The translations under genes were made by a program, and so were the position numbers. Under the pieces are notes generated by a model. That model saw only the letters and a program-made list of their open reading frames with translations. It had not been told where the DNA came from and did not search any database. A DNA stretch of 64,000 nt, from positions 987,501-1,051,500 of the forward strand of contig NZ_CP042176.1 in assembly GCF_005937885.2 (NCBI RefSeq), in the 5' to 3' direction. This document shows, in pieces, positions 8,796-16,816 of the stretch. This DNA is from Bradyrhizobium sp. KBS0727. GTDB lineage: Bacteria; Pseudomonadota; Alphaproteobacteria; Rhizobiales; Xanthobacteraceae. Position 1 is the stretch's first letter, and each line of letters begins with the position of its first letter.

Positions 8796-9620
8796 TCAGG
8801 CCCCCGCCAGGAAGTCGAGCACGATCTCGCAATATTTCTGCGGCGCCTGTTCGAACATCGGATGCGTGGCGCCCGGGATCATCTCGGTGCGCGATCCCTT
8901 CACATTCGCCGCCAGCGCATGCAACACCTGCGGCAGCGTCCCCTTGGTATTGGCGCCGCCGATGAACAAGGTCGGTGTCTTGATCGCTTCGGCGTCCGCC
9001 TTCGAGAAGGGTGGGCGCTGGTCTTTCATCTGCCCGATCAGCGTGGTGGCGTTGTCGCGCAGCAGCTGCTTGGGCGTCGCCGGCAACCGCTTCCAGGCGC
9101 CGGGGCCTTCCAGCGCATCCATGAAAATCTGCAGGCCACCGTCGATGTCGCCGTTGGCGATCACCTCGGCGGAAGCCGCTATGCGCGCCGCCAGCGGCGA
9201 GGGGCCGGGCTTGAACGCAGGATCGAGCGTGGCATCCAGCTCGCCGCCGGGTTCGGCCAGGATTAGCTTGCGCAGCAAGTCCGGCCGGCGCTGGGCGACG
9301 CGGAAGCAGATATGCCCGCCGCGGGAATGGCCCATCAGATCGACCGGCTGGCCGTCCAGCTTCTCGATAAAGGCGATGAGGTCGTCGACATGCTGTGCGA
9401 TCGAATAGGTGTCGCCGACGCCGTCCCAATGCTCGGGAAAGAAATGCCGTAGCGACACCGCGATTATCCGGTGCTTTCGCGTCAGCGGGCCCAGCACCGA
9501 CGACCAGATCCGGAAATCGCACAGCGAGCCGTGCACGCACACCAGCGGCGGCGCCTGCCCGGTGCTCTCGCCGACCTCGAGATAGGCCATGTCATAACCG
9601 TTGACGCTGAGCGTTTGCAT
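8796..9620 (-). CDS. Alpha/beta hydrolase (tandem paralogue 1)
   Basis: A 274-residue serine hydrolase with nucleophile elbow LMGHSRGGHICF, oxyanion segment VCVHGSLCDFRIWS, an acidic position in TLFIGGANTKG (Asp of the paralogue replaced by Asn) and catalytic His in ATHPMFEQAPQKY. The start at 9620 (MQTLSVNGYDMAYL) is chosen because it aligns exactly with the paralogue's start; an upstream ATG at 9656 would add 12 residues, and neither has a good ribosome site. It is the first gene of a two-gene unit of duplicated hydrolases. The Asn at the place of the paralogue's Asp may mean the acid of the triad is supplied elsewhere, or that activity differs between the copies. Confidence 0.86.
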   Translation of the reverse strand: MQTLSVNGYDMAYLEVGESTGQAPPLVCVHGSLCDFRIWSSVLGPLTRKHRIIAVSLRHFFPEHWDGVGDTYSIAQHVDDLIAFIEKLDGQPVDLMGHSRGGHICFRVAQRRPDLLRKLILAEPGGELDATLDPAFKPGPSPLAARIAASAEVIANGDIDGGLQIFMDALEGPGAWKRLPATPKQLLRDNATTLIGQMKDQRPPFSKADAEAIKTPTLFIGGANTKGTLPQVLHALAANVKGSRTEMIPGATHPMFEQAPQKYCEIVLDFLAGA

Positions 9621-9805
9621 GGGAGGCTCGTGAAGATGGGAGGGGCTGGAGGCCATTGAATGGCTGACGCGAGAACCCCAGATCAGCGGAAGTTGTTTAC
9701 GCCGTCAAGTTCCCTCAGGTTTCGGGTGGATAGCAATAATCTCCAAGCCTAGATTTGGGCTGGAAACGAAGCTGGTGGCATTGAACGGGAGAATTGGAGC
9801 CAGCC

Positions 9806-10348
9806 ATGACCGGGCACCATTTTGCGATATTCGACACCGCGATCGGCCGCTGCGGCATCGTCTGGGGCGAGCGCGGCATCACCTCGGTGCAATTGCCGAT
9901 GGGCAACGAGAAAATGACCCGCACCCGCCTCCAGCAGCGCCATGACGATCTCGTCGAGGCGCCGCCGCCGGCGAAAGTACAGGCCGCGATCGACGGGATT
10001 GTCGAACTGCTGGAGGGCAAGCCGAACGACCTCGCCGACGTCGTGCTCGATCTCGACGATGTTCCGGCCTTCAACCGCGGCGTCTACGACATCGCGCGCA
10101 CCATTCCGCCGGGCAAGACGCTGACCTATGGCGATATCGCCAAGAAGCTCGGCGGCGTCGAGCTGTCACGCGACGTCGGTCAGGCGCTCGGGCGCAACCC
10201 CTGTCCGATCGTGGTGCCCTGCCATCGCGTGCTGGCCGCCGGTAACAAGCCCGGCGGTTTCTCCGCCAATGGCGGGGTGGTGACCAAGCTGAAGATGCTG
10301 GAGATCGAAGGCGCCCCGGTGAACTACACGCCGAGCCTGTTCGACTGA
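9806..10348 (+). CDS. ogt: Methylated-DNA--protein-cysteine methyltransferase
   Basis: A 180-residue O6-alkylguanine repair protein. The acceptor cysteine is in IVVPCHRV at about residue 139, preceded by the helix-turn-helix region (GDIAKKLGG...SRDVGQALGRNPCP) that binds the minor groove. The N-terminal 75 residues form the usual Ada/Ogt lid domain. The protein transfers an alkyl group from O6-alkylguanine to its own cysteine in a suicide reaction. The ATG at 9806 has GGAG 6 nt upstream; a TTG four codons earlier is discounted. No Ada-type regulatory domain is attached, so this is the Ogt class. It converges on the enoyl-CoA hydratase with a 9-bp gap. Confidence 0.93.
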   Translation: MTGHHFAIFDTAIGRCGIVWGERGITSVQLPMGNEKMTRTRLQQRHDDLVEAPPPAKVQAAIDGIVELLEGKPNDLADVVLDLDDVPAFNRGVYDIARTIPPGKTLTYGDIAKKLGGVELSRDVGQALGRNPCPIVVPCHRVLAAGNKPGGFSANGGVVTKLKMLEIEGAPVNYTPSLFD

Positions 10349-10357
10349 GCGCGGACT

Positions 10358-11167
10358 TTAGCGTCCCTTGAAATCGGGCTTCCGTTTCTCGTTGAAGGCG
10401 AGCACGCCCTCGCGGCGGTCTTCGGTCGGGACCATCCGGTTGTAGGCCTCGATCTCGAGCGCCAGCCCGTCGCGCAGCGACGACTGCAGGCCGCGATGGA
10501 TCGACAATTTGGCTTGCCGCACCGAGATCGGCGCATTGCGGGCAATATGCGATGCGGTCGCCAACGCTTCCCGCAACAGATCGGCCTGTGGGAATACTTC
10601 GTTGACGAGACCCCAGGCGTGCGCTTGCGTCGCCGTAAAGGGCTTGCCGGTCAGGATCAGCTCCTTGGCGCGGCGCTCGCCGACGGCGCGCGGCAGCGTT
10701 TGCGTGCCGCCGCCGCCCGGCATGATGCCGAGTGTCACTTCGGTCAGTGCAAAGCGCGCGGTGTCGGCGGCGTAGAGGAAGTCGCAGCATCCGGCGATCT
10801 CGCAGCCGCCGCCATAGGCCGCACCGTTGATCGCGCCGATGATCGGCACCGGGCAGTCGATCAGCGCCCGCACCATCCGTTCGAAGATGACATGCTGACG
10901 CGTCCATGCCTCGTCGGTCATGCCGCGGCGTTCCTTGAGGTCGCCGCCGGCGCAGAAGGCCTTTTCGCCCGATCCGGTCAGCACGATGCAGCGCAGGGCT
11001 TTGGGATCGAGCGCCACGTCTTCGAAAAACTGCACGAGGTCGCGCCCCATCTGGGTGTTGAGCGCGTTGGAGGCGTCCGGCCGGTTCAACCGGACGATCG
11101 TCACGTGCTCGCTGACAGTCTCCAGCGCCAGGGTTTCGAATTCAGGCGTTTTCGTGAGGGAACTCAT
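10358..11167 (-). CDS. Enoyl-CoA hydratase/isomerase family protein
   Basis: A 269-residue crotonase-fold enzyme. The oxyanion-hole signature is intact (AFCAGGDLKE), followed by AAYGGGCEIAG and the active-site stretch LGIMPGGGGTQTLPR. These enzymes add water to, or isomerise, the 2,3-double bond of acyl-CoA thioesters. The ATG at 11167 overlaps the stop of the preceding MBL hydrolase as ATGA, so the two are translationally coupled, and GAGGT sits 6-10 nt upstream. It is the last gene of a long minus-strand catabolic stretch (SDR, quinone oxidoreductase, MBL, FAH, GST, MBL, hydratase). Length is standard for the family; substrate chain or ring is unknown. Confidence 0.92.
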   Translation of the reverse strand: MSSLTKTPEFETLALETVSEHVTIVRLNRPDASNALNTQMGRDLVQFFEDVALDPKALRCIVLTGSGEKAFCAGGDLKERRGMTDEAWTRQHVIFERMVRALIDCPVPIIGAINGAAYGGGCEIAGCCDFLYAADTARFALTEVTLGIMPGGGGTQTLPRAVGERRAKELILTGKPFTATQAHAWGLVNEVFPQADLLREALATASHIARNAPISVRQAKLSIHRGLQSSLRDGLALEIEAYNRMVPTEDRREGVLAFNEKRKPDFKGR

Positions 11168-12033
11168 ATGACCTCGCAGGAAAATCCGTTGCCGGCACGG
11201 CGAATCTTTCCCGCCGACGGGGAGGGGAAATGCGCGGTGCAGCACAGCGTTTCGGTGTCGCAATAGCGCTCCATGAAGCCGCGCCGCGTTGCGGCTGCCT
11301 GGGCCTCGTCGACGTCGAACTTCGCCGACAATTCCGGATACCGCGTCTGCAACGGGGTATGCATCAGATCGCCCGAGAACACCGCGTCGTCCTTGCCGCG
11401 GCCGAAGGTGAAGGCGACATGGCCGGGCGTATGGCCCGGCGTCGGCAGGATGCGGGCGTGATCGCCGATCTGGTGGTCGTCGCGCACGATCTCGGCCTGT
11501 TTGGCTTCGACGACCGGCAGCACGCTGTCGGCGAACGGCGGCACCGGCGTTTTCGCGTGCGTCTCCGTCCAGTAGTCGAATTCGGTCTTGCCGAACACGT
11601 AGCGCGCCTTCGGGAAGGTCGGCACCCAGCGGCCGTTGTCGAGCCTTGTGTTCCAGCCGACATGATCGACATGCAGATGCGTGCACATCACGTAGTCGAT
11701 GTCACCTGGCGTAAAGCCCGCGGCAGCCAGCGCGCGCAGATAGGTGTCGTCGGTCTTCATGTTCCATTTCGGACGTTGCGGCCGCGGCTTGTCGTTGCCG
11801 ATGCAGCTGTCGATCAGGATGGTGTGGTGCGGCGTCTTCACCACATAGGACTGGAAGCACAGCATCAGCACGTCCTTGTCGTCGAGAGCGCCAACCTGCT
11901 GCATCCACGACCGGTTCTCGGCCAGAACTTCCGGCGTCAGGCCCGGCAGCATCTCCAGCGCCGGCAGGAAAGAAGTTTCCTGCTCGATGATGCGATGGAT
12001 GGTGAGGTCGCCGACAGTGAAGTTGAGTTTCAT
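11164..12033 (-). CDS. MBL-fold metallohydrolase (lactonase-like), copy A
   Basis: A 289-residue metallo-beta-lactamase-fold hydrolase. The dinuclear metal motif is CTHLHVDHVGWN (HxHxDH), with a further His in TPGHTPGHV and an Asp in VFSGDLMHTP. The group contains quorum-quenching lactonases and other esterases. A strong ribosome site (GAGGAGAAGG) precedes the ATG at 12033. It is paralogous to the MBL gene at 14017-14868: both share CTHLHVDHVGWNT, WVPTFP and ARYVFGKTE. Its stop overlaps the hydratase start, and the next gene upstream is a possible 32-residue microprotein and then a GST. Substrate unknown; the setting suggests ring or lactone opening in a degradation route. Confidence 0.9.
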   Translation of the reverse strand: MKLNFTVGDLTIHRIIEQETSFLPALEMLPGLTPEVLAENRSWMQQVGALDDKDVLMLCFQSYVVKTPHHTILIDSCIGNDKPRPQRPKWNMKTDDTYLRALAAAGFTPGDIDYVMCTHLHVDHVGWNTRLDNGRWVPTFPKARYVFGKTEFDYWTETHAKTPVPPFADSVLPVVEAKQAEIVRDDHQIGDHARILPTPGHTPGHVAFTFGRGKDDAVFSGDLMHTPLQTRYPELSAKFDVDEAQAAATRRGFMERYCDTETLCCTAHFPSPSAGKIRRAGNGFSCEVI

Positions 12034-12058
12034 GCCTTCTCCTCGATTTTTCCTGGGC

Positions 12059-12157
12059 TCAGCCGGGCGGCGATGCCGCGCCGCCGCGCGCCGCCGCGGC
12101 CAGCACAAGCATGGCAGCAAGGCCGAGACGCCGCACGCTGTCGTCGCCTTCGCCCAT
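12059..12157 (-). CDS. Possible microprotein of 32 residues
   Basis: A very short open frame in the gap between the GST and MBL genes: ATG at 12157, stop TGA at 12059. A GGAG ribosome site lies 8 nt before the start. The product begins MGEGDDSVRRLGLAAM and continues with a hydrophobic Leu/Ala stretch (MLVLAAAARGGAA), so it looks like a signal peptide or single membrane helix. Conservation cannot be judged here, and a GC-rich genome yields such frames by chance. Confidence 0.3.
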   Translation of the reverse strand: MGEGDDSVRRLGLAAMLVLAAAARGGAASPPG

Positions 12158-12179
12158 GCTGCTGTCTCCGAGGGAAGGA

Positions 12180-12794
12180 TTACGCCGTCGGCGGCACCGA
12201 GATTTTCACCGACGGCCGCTCCAGCATTTTCTGATGGAAGGCGTCGAGCCTCGGATAGGCCTTGCGCCAGCCGCAATCGGCAAAGCGGAAATCGGCATAG
12301 CCGAGCACGCAGACGAGGCCGATCTGGGCGATGTTGAACGGACCCGACAATACATCAGACTTGTTCTCGAACCGCGCCATGCCGGCCCAGGCCCGGTTCC
12401 AATGGTCTTTATGCCAGTCGCTCCAGCGCAGCCCTTCCGGGCGCACCATTTTCTCGTAACGGCACAGCAGCATCGAATCGAGCATGCCCTGCAGCAGGGA
12501 ATGGTCGCTCTTGACCTTCCAGCGCTCGGGGCCGGAAGCCGGGACCAGCTTGCCGCCGCCGGCGAGTTCGTCGAGATATTCGACGATGACGTAGGAATCG
12601 AGCAGCACGTCGCCGTTGTCGAGGATCAGGACCGGCAGCTTCTTCAGCGGCGTGATCTTCGAATATTCCTCGTTGGGCTGGCCCGGGGCGACGGCGGCCG
12701 GAACGAACTCGATCTTGTCGACCAGGCCGGTCTCGATCGCGGCGATGCGTACCTTGCGGGCGAATGGCGAGGCAGGAGAGAAGGTGAGTTTCAT
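12180..12794 (-). CDS. Glutathione S-transferase family protein
   Basis: A 204-residue GST. The N-terminal thioredoxin-like domain starts MKLTFSPASPFARKVR, where the Ser in SPASPFARK is the usual catalytic/glutathione-activating position of bacterial GSTs; the cis-proline is in LKKLPVLILDNG and the glutathione gamma-Glu contact in LLDSYVIVEYLDEL. The helical C-terminal domain covers about residues 85-200. In this neighbourhood (FAH-family hydrolase, MBL hydrolases, hydratase) a maleylacetoacetate-isomerase-like or detoxification role is possible, but the specific zeta-class signature is not evident. A gap of 161 bp with a REP repeat separates it from the FAH gene. Confidence 0.9.
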   Translation of the reverse strand: MKLTFSPASPFARKVRIAAIETGLVDKIEFVPAAVAPGQPNEEYSKITPLKKLPVLILDNGDVLLDSYVIVEYLDELAGGGKLVPASGPERWKVKSDHSLLQGMLDSMLLCRYEKMVRPEGLRWSDWHKDHWNRAWAGMARFENKSDVLSGPFNIAQIGLVCVLGYADFRFADCGWRKAYPRLDAFHQKMLERPSVKISVPPTA

Positions 12795-12821
12795 TTTTTA
12801 ATCCCTTGGAGGGTTTTTCCC

Positions 12822-12939
12822 CGTCATGCCCGGGCTTGTCCCGGGCATCCACGTTCTTGCTGCTGGTGGAGAGAAGTCGTGGATGGCCGGGTCATCTGGC
12901 GCGAAGACGCGCTTCGCGCTTCTGCCCGGCCATGACGCG
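12822..12939. repeat. REP-type extragenic palindrome
   Basis: A long imperfect palindrome with outer arms CGTCATGCCCGGG / CCCGGCCATGACG and internal small hairpins (CCCGGGCTTGTCCCGGG; GCGAAGACGCGCTTCGC). It fills the gap between the FAH and GST genes. The family differs from the CATTCCGGGG repeats near 4-5 kb. Confidence 0.8.
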
Positions 12940-12955
12940 TTAGGTTGGTCAGTCT

Positions 12956-13798
12956 CTACGCCGCGATGATTTCCTGGCGCTGCTCGCCGAGGCCTTCGAT
13001 GCCGAGGGTGACGACGTCGCCGACATTGAGGAACTGCGGCGGCTTCATGCCGGTGCCGACGCCGGGAGGCGTGCCCGTGGTGACGATGTCGCCGGGCAGC
13101 AGCGTCATGAACTGCGAGACGTAGGAAATGCACTTCGCCATGGTGAAGATCATGGTCGAGGTCGATCCGGTCTGGCGGCGCTGGCCGTTGACGTCGAGCC
13201 ACATCGACAGCTTTTGCACATCAGGGATTTCATCCCTGGTCACCAGCCACGGGCCGACCGGGCCGAAGGTGTCGTGCGACTTGCCCTTGGTCCACTGACC
13301 GAGGCGCTCGATCTGGAAATTGCGTTCCGAGACGTCGTTGCAGACGCAATAGCCGGCGACATGATTGAGGGCATCGGCTTCGCTGACATACTTGGCGCGG
13401 GTGCCGATGATGGCGGCGATCTCGACTTCCCAGTCGAGCTTGGTCGAGCCGCGGGGTTTTTCGACCGCGTCATTGGGGCCGGACAGCGCGGTGTTGGCCT
13501 TGATGAAGAAGATCGGCTCGGTCGGAATCGGCGATCCGGTTTCCTTGGCGTGATCGACATAATTGAGGCCGATCGCGACGAATTTCGAGATGCCGGTGAC
13601 CGGCGCGCCGAAGCGCGGCGAGCCGCTGACGGCGGGCAGCTTGGACGCATCGAGGCCTGCGAGCTTGGCCAGCGAGGCCGGCGCATAGGCCTCGCCGTCG
13701 AGGTCCTTCACATGGGCGGAAAGATCGCGCAATTGGCCGGATTTATCGATCAGGCCGGGCTTTTCCGCACCCTTGGCGCCGTAACGAACAAGCTTCAT
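12956..13798 (-). CDS. Fumarylacetoacetate hydrolase (FAH) family protein
   Basis: A 280-residue FAH-fold enzyme. The metal-binding acidic cluster is in LDWEVEIAAIIG, the GLNYVDHAKETG segment and FIKANTALSGP are typical, and the C-terminus carries LLPGDIVTTGTPPGVG. The family includes ureidoglycolate lyase, 2-hydroxyhepta-2,4-dienedioate isomerase and fumarylpyruvate hydrolase; a metal-dependent C-C lyase or isomerase is expected. The ATG at 13798 is preferred to a GTG three codons upstream because AGGGAG is then properly spaced (8 nt). Neighbouring GST and MBL genes support an aromatic-acid route but do not fix the substrate. Confidence 0.9.
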   Translation of the reverse strand: MKLVRYGAKGAEKPGLIDKSGQLRDLSAHVKDLDGEAYAPASLAKLAGLDASKLPAVSGSPRFGAPVTGISKFVAIGLNYVDHAKETGSPIPTEPIFFIKANTALSGPNDAVEKPRGSTKLDWEVEIAAIIGTRAKYVSEADALNHVAGYCVCNDVSERNFQIERLGQWTKGKSHDTFGPVGPWLVTRDEIPDVQKLSMWLDVNGQRRQTGSTSTMIFTMAKCISYVSQFMTLLPGDIVTTGTPPGVGTGMKPPQFLNVGDVVTLGIEGLGEQRQEIIAA

Positions 13799-13907
13799 TT
13801 TCTTCACTCCCTGGCGGGTTTTCTTGAGGATTTATCGACTTGGAATGCTTTTGGAACAGCGCGGGGGGAAATTCAACTGCCGATGCATGGTCGCGCTGCA
13901 TTGCACA

Positions 13908-14003
13908 CCCTCATCCTGAGGAGGCCGCAACGCGGCCGTCTCGAAGGATGGGCCGCGGCCTCATGGTTCGAGACGGCGCAAGCGCCTCCTCACCATGAGG
14001 GGA
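13908..14003. repeat. REP-type extragenic palindrome
   Basis: Imperfect inverted repeat with outer arms CCCTCATCCTGAGGAG / CTCCTCACCATGAGG and an internal GGCCGCAACGCGGCC hairpin. This is a second repeat family common in bradyrhizobial gaps; it lies between the FAH and MBL genes. Confidence 0.8.
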
Positions 14004-14016
14004 GAGAGGACAGCAA

Positions 14017-14868
14017 TCAGCCCAACGCGATGAACTTGAAGGCAGCCCCCTCGCGCTTGATATGGCCGGCATTGAAGTGTCCGCCGATCACCAGCGTCGG
14101 CGTATCGGCAAAGCGCGAGAACAACTCGCGCCGCGTCGCCGCGGACTGTTTTGGATCGGAATCCGCGGTTGACGACCAGTCGAGATGGGCCATCTGGCAG
14201 GGATGGTGGGCGACGTCGCCGGTGAGCAGGGCTTCGTGGCCGTCTGACTTGATGTGGATGCTCACATGGCCGGGGCTGTGGCCGGGCGTCGGGATCAGGG
14301 TGATCTCGTCCGCGAGCCGGGCATCGGAGGCGACCAGATCGGCCCAACCGGCGTCGGCGATCGGTTTCACGGAATCGTTGAACACGGCCAGTTTATCCAG
14401 CTCTTCGTGGCTGTGGTCGCGCCAGTGCTCGTATTCGGTCTTGCCGAACACGTATCGCGCCCCAGGGAAAGTCGGCACCCATTTGCCGTCGACCAGTTTC
14501 GTGTTCCAGCCGACATGGTCGACATGCAGATGGGTGCAAAGCACGGTGTCGATGCTGTCGGGCGCGAAGCCGGCCGCCGTCAGGGTCTCGAGGAACGGAT
14601 CCTTGCGGTTGTTCCAGGTCGGCACGTTGCGGCCCTGCTTGTCGTTGCCGAGCCCGGTATCGACGATGATCCGGTGCGACGGCGTTTCCACCAATAGCGA
14701 GTGGATCGACATTTTCAGCCGGCCTTCCTCGGTGGCGAAATGCGGGATCAGCCAGGGCAGTTTCTGGGTCTCTTCATTGGTCGCGAGCGGCAGGATGAAG
14801 CGGGTGCTGCCGACGGTTTCCATTTCGACGACCTTGGTGATTTTGACCTTGCCCACATTCCAGTGCAT
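14017..14868 (-). CDS. MBL-fold metallohydrolase (lactonase-like), copy B
   Basis: A 283-residue MBL-fold hydrolase paralogous to copy A at 11164-12033. Metal ligands: CTHLHVDHVGWN, TPGHSPGHV, LLTGDVAHHP and the late His in IGGHFNAGH. AGGGAAG precedes the ATG. It follows the quinone oxidoreductase by 39 bp, and that gene follows an SDR by 20 bp, so SDR-QOR-MBL are likely one transcript. The two MBL copies differ in their N-terminal substrate-facing segment, so they may act on different esters or lactones of the same route. Confidence 0.9.
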   Translation of the reverse strand: MHWNVGKVKITKVVEMETVGSTRFILPLATNEETQKLPWLIPHFATEEGRLKMSIHSLLVETPSHRIIVDTGLGNDKQGRNVPTWNNRKDPFLETLTAAGFAPDSIDTVLCTHLHVDHVGWNTKLVDGKWVPTFPGARYVFGKTEYEHWRDHSHEELDKLAVFNDSVKPIADAGWADLVASDARLADEITLIPTPGHSPGHVSIHIKSDGHEALLTGDVAHHPCQMAHLDWSSTADSDPKQSAATRRELFSRFADTPTLVIGGHFNAGHIKREGAAFKFIALG

Positions 14869-14907
14869 CCGGCGCTTCCCTGTTTTATTCGGCGTTCTTG
14901 TTCCGGC

Positions 14908-15897
14908 TTACCGCGCGCAGTCGACGATGACGGTGCCGAGCTTGTCGCCCTTCTCCACCGCCAAATGCGCCTGCGCAGTGTCCGACAGCGCAAACTGGCC
15001 GGCGACGTTGTGAAGACGGGGGCCGGCCGCGAGCCATTTCGTGATGTCGGCCTGGGCTGCCGCCAATAGTGACGGCGGCAGCGCGAACAGCACCAGCGCG
15101 CGCAAGGCGATGCATCTTTCCATCAGGTCGCGCATCGGCACCAGCGGCGTCCGGTTGCCGTTGGTGGCGTAGATGGCGATGGTCGAATTCATGGCCATCA
15201 GTTTCAAGGTGATCTCGATGTTGCCGCCGAAATCGACATCGACCACGCGGTCGACGCCGCGCTGCCCGGTGAAGGCCAGCACCTTCGCGATGACGTCCTC
15301 GTTGCGGTAATTGATGACGAGATCGGCGCCGGCGAGCCGCGCCTGCTCCGCCTTTGCCGCCGAACTGACGGTCGCGATCACCTTGGCGCCGCCCCATTTG
15401 GCGAGCTGCACGGCATAATGGCCGACAGCGCCGGCGCCGCCGGTGACGAGCACGGTCTGTTCCGCGATCGGTCCGTCGCAATAGAGGCAGCACCACGCCG
15501 TCATGGCGGGGATGCCGAGCGTGGCGCCTGATGCAAACGACAGATGGTCCGGCAGCGGCGTCACCAGATGTTCGGCAAGCGTGATGTACTCGGCCGCGGT
15601 ACCGAAAGCGCGGCCGTTGCGCTGGCCGTTGAACAACCAGACCCGCTGACCGACCTTCAATCGTGTGACGCCGTCGCCGACCTGATCGACAATCCCGGCG
15701 CCATCGCTGTTCGGAATCACGCGCGGATATTCCAGCGCGCGATAGCTGCCGCCGCGGCGGCCGACATCGGCGGGGTTGACGCCGGACGCCTCCAGCCGAA
15801 CCCGGACTTCGCCCGGGCCCGCCACCGGCGTCGGCATCTCGCCACAGGTCAAAACCTCGGGCGCGGGGCCCGTTCGTTCGTACCAGACTGCTTTCAT
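14908..15897 (-). CDS. NADPH:quinone oxidoreductase (zinc-free MDR family)
   Basis: A 329-residue medium-chain dehydrogenase/reductase of the quinone oxidoreductase class. The N-terminal GroES-like domain includes SGVNPADVGRRGG, and the Rossmann domain has VLVTGGAGAVGHYAVQLAKW. The cysteine/histidine catalytic-zinc ligands of alcohol dehydrogenases are absent, as usual for this class. It reduces quinones or conjugated enones with NADPH. AAGGGG lies 6-11 nt before the ATG at 15897. It stands between an SDR (20 bp upstream) and an MBL hydrolase (39 bp downstream), in one probable operon. Confidence 0.9.
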   Translation of the reverse strand: MKAVWYERTGPAPEVLTCGEMPTPVAGPGEVRVRLEASGVNPADVGRRGGSYRALEYPRVIPNSDGAGIVDQVGDGVTRLKVGQRVWLFNGQRNGRAFGTAAEYITLAEHLVTPLPDHLSFASGATLGIPAMTAWCCLYCDGPIAEQTVLVTGGAGAVGHYAVQLAKWGGAKVIATVSSAAKAEQARLAGADLVINYRNEDVIAKVLAFTGQRGVDRVVDVDFGGNIEITLKLMAMNSTIAIYATNGNRTPLVPMRDLMERCIALRALVLFALPPSLLAAAQADITKWLAAGPRLHNVAGQFALSDTAQAHLAVEKGDKLGTVIVDCAR

Positions 15898-15917
15898 CTA
15901 ACGCCCCTTCGGCGGCA

Positions 15918-16700
15918 CTAGAGCGTGCCCGGAAATGCGCCGCCGTCGAGCAGGATGTTCTGCCCGGTGATGAAGCCGGCCTTGGCGCTGCACAGGAACG
16001 CGCAGGCCTCGCCGAATTCCTCGGGATCGCCGAAGCGTCCGGCCGGATTGAGCTTGGCGCGTTCCGCCAGTACCTGCTCCACGGAAAGACCGCGCTTTTC
16101 AGATTCGCCCTTCGCCGTGCCGCGCAGGCGGTCGGTGTTGAAAGGGCCGGGCAACAGGCCGTTGATGGTGACGTTGTTGATGACGGTCTTGCGTGAGAGG
16201 CCGGCGACGAATCCGGTGAGGCCGGCGCGGGCGCCGTTGGAAAGGCCCAAAATCTCGATCGGCGCCTTCACCGCGGCTGAAGTGATGTTGACGATGCGGC
16301 CGAACTTGCGCGCCATCATGCCGTCCACCGTCGCCTTGATCAGTTCGATCGGGGTCAGCATGTTGGCGTCGATCGCCTTGATCCAGTCGTCGCGGGTCCA
16401 GTTGCGGAAGTCGCCGGGCGGCGGGCCGCCGGCGTTGTTGATCAGGATATCCGGATCGGGGCAGGCTTTCAGCGCGGCCGCGCGGCCGTCCGGCGTGGTG
16501 ATGTCGCCAGCCACCTCGGTGACGGTGACGCCGGGGTTGGCTTTGCGGATTTCATCGGCGGTCTTTTTCAGCGCTTCGGCGCCGCGCGCCGTCAGCGTTA
16601 CGTGCACGCCCTCGTTGGCCAGCGCCATTGCGCAGGCACGCCCGAGTCCCTTGCTGGATGCGCACACGATGGCGCGGCGGCCTTTGATTCCAAGATCCAC
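15918..16700 (-). CDS. SDR-family protein with degenerate catalytic motif (BKR-like)
   Basis: A 260-residue SDR-fold protein with a GTG start preceded by GGGAG. The cofactor loop is CASSKGLGRA rather than TGxxxGIG. At the place of the YxxxK pair the sequence reads LSNGARAG, so Tyr is replaced by Ser and Lys by Arg. NNAG (INNAGG) and the structural Asn are kept. This matches the atypical beta-ketoacyl-reductase-like SDR subgroup known to lack the canonical tetrad; whether it is catalytic is unsettled. It heads the SDR-QOR-MBL run, so it may be a reductase with altered chemistry or a binding protein. Length is normal. Confidence 0.88.
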   Translation of the reverse strand: MDLGIKGRRAIVCASSKGLGRACAMALANEGVHVTLTARGAEALKKTADEIRKANPGVTVTEVAGDITTPDGRAAALKACPDPDILINNAGGPPPGDFRNWTRDDWIKAIDANMLTPIELIKATVDGMMARKFGRIVNITSAAVKAPIEILGLSNGARAGLTGFVAGLSRKTVINNVTINGLLPGPFNTDRLRGTAKGESEKRGLSVEQVLAERAKLNPAGRFGDPEEFGEACAFLCSAKAGFITGQNILLDGGAFPGTL

Positions 16701-16816
16701 AGTTTCACTCCCGTTATGTCAGGTGATTTTTTGAAGTCCGATGGGGGCACTGTAACCAAGTCAGGCATCCCTGATAAGTGCCTGCGCGCTCACCGAAACG
16801 CATATCAGTAAGGCTA

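Noticed and set aside
7978..9540. One 520-residue gene instead of two hydrolases
   Set aside because: The first half of the long frame is read out of phase through the upstream paralogue and has a random-looking product. Two clear starts and catalytic triads are present instead.
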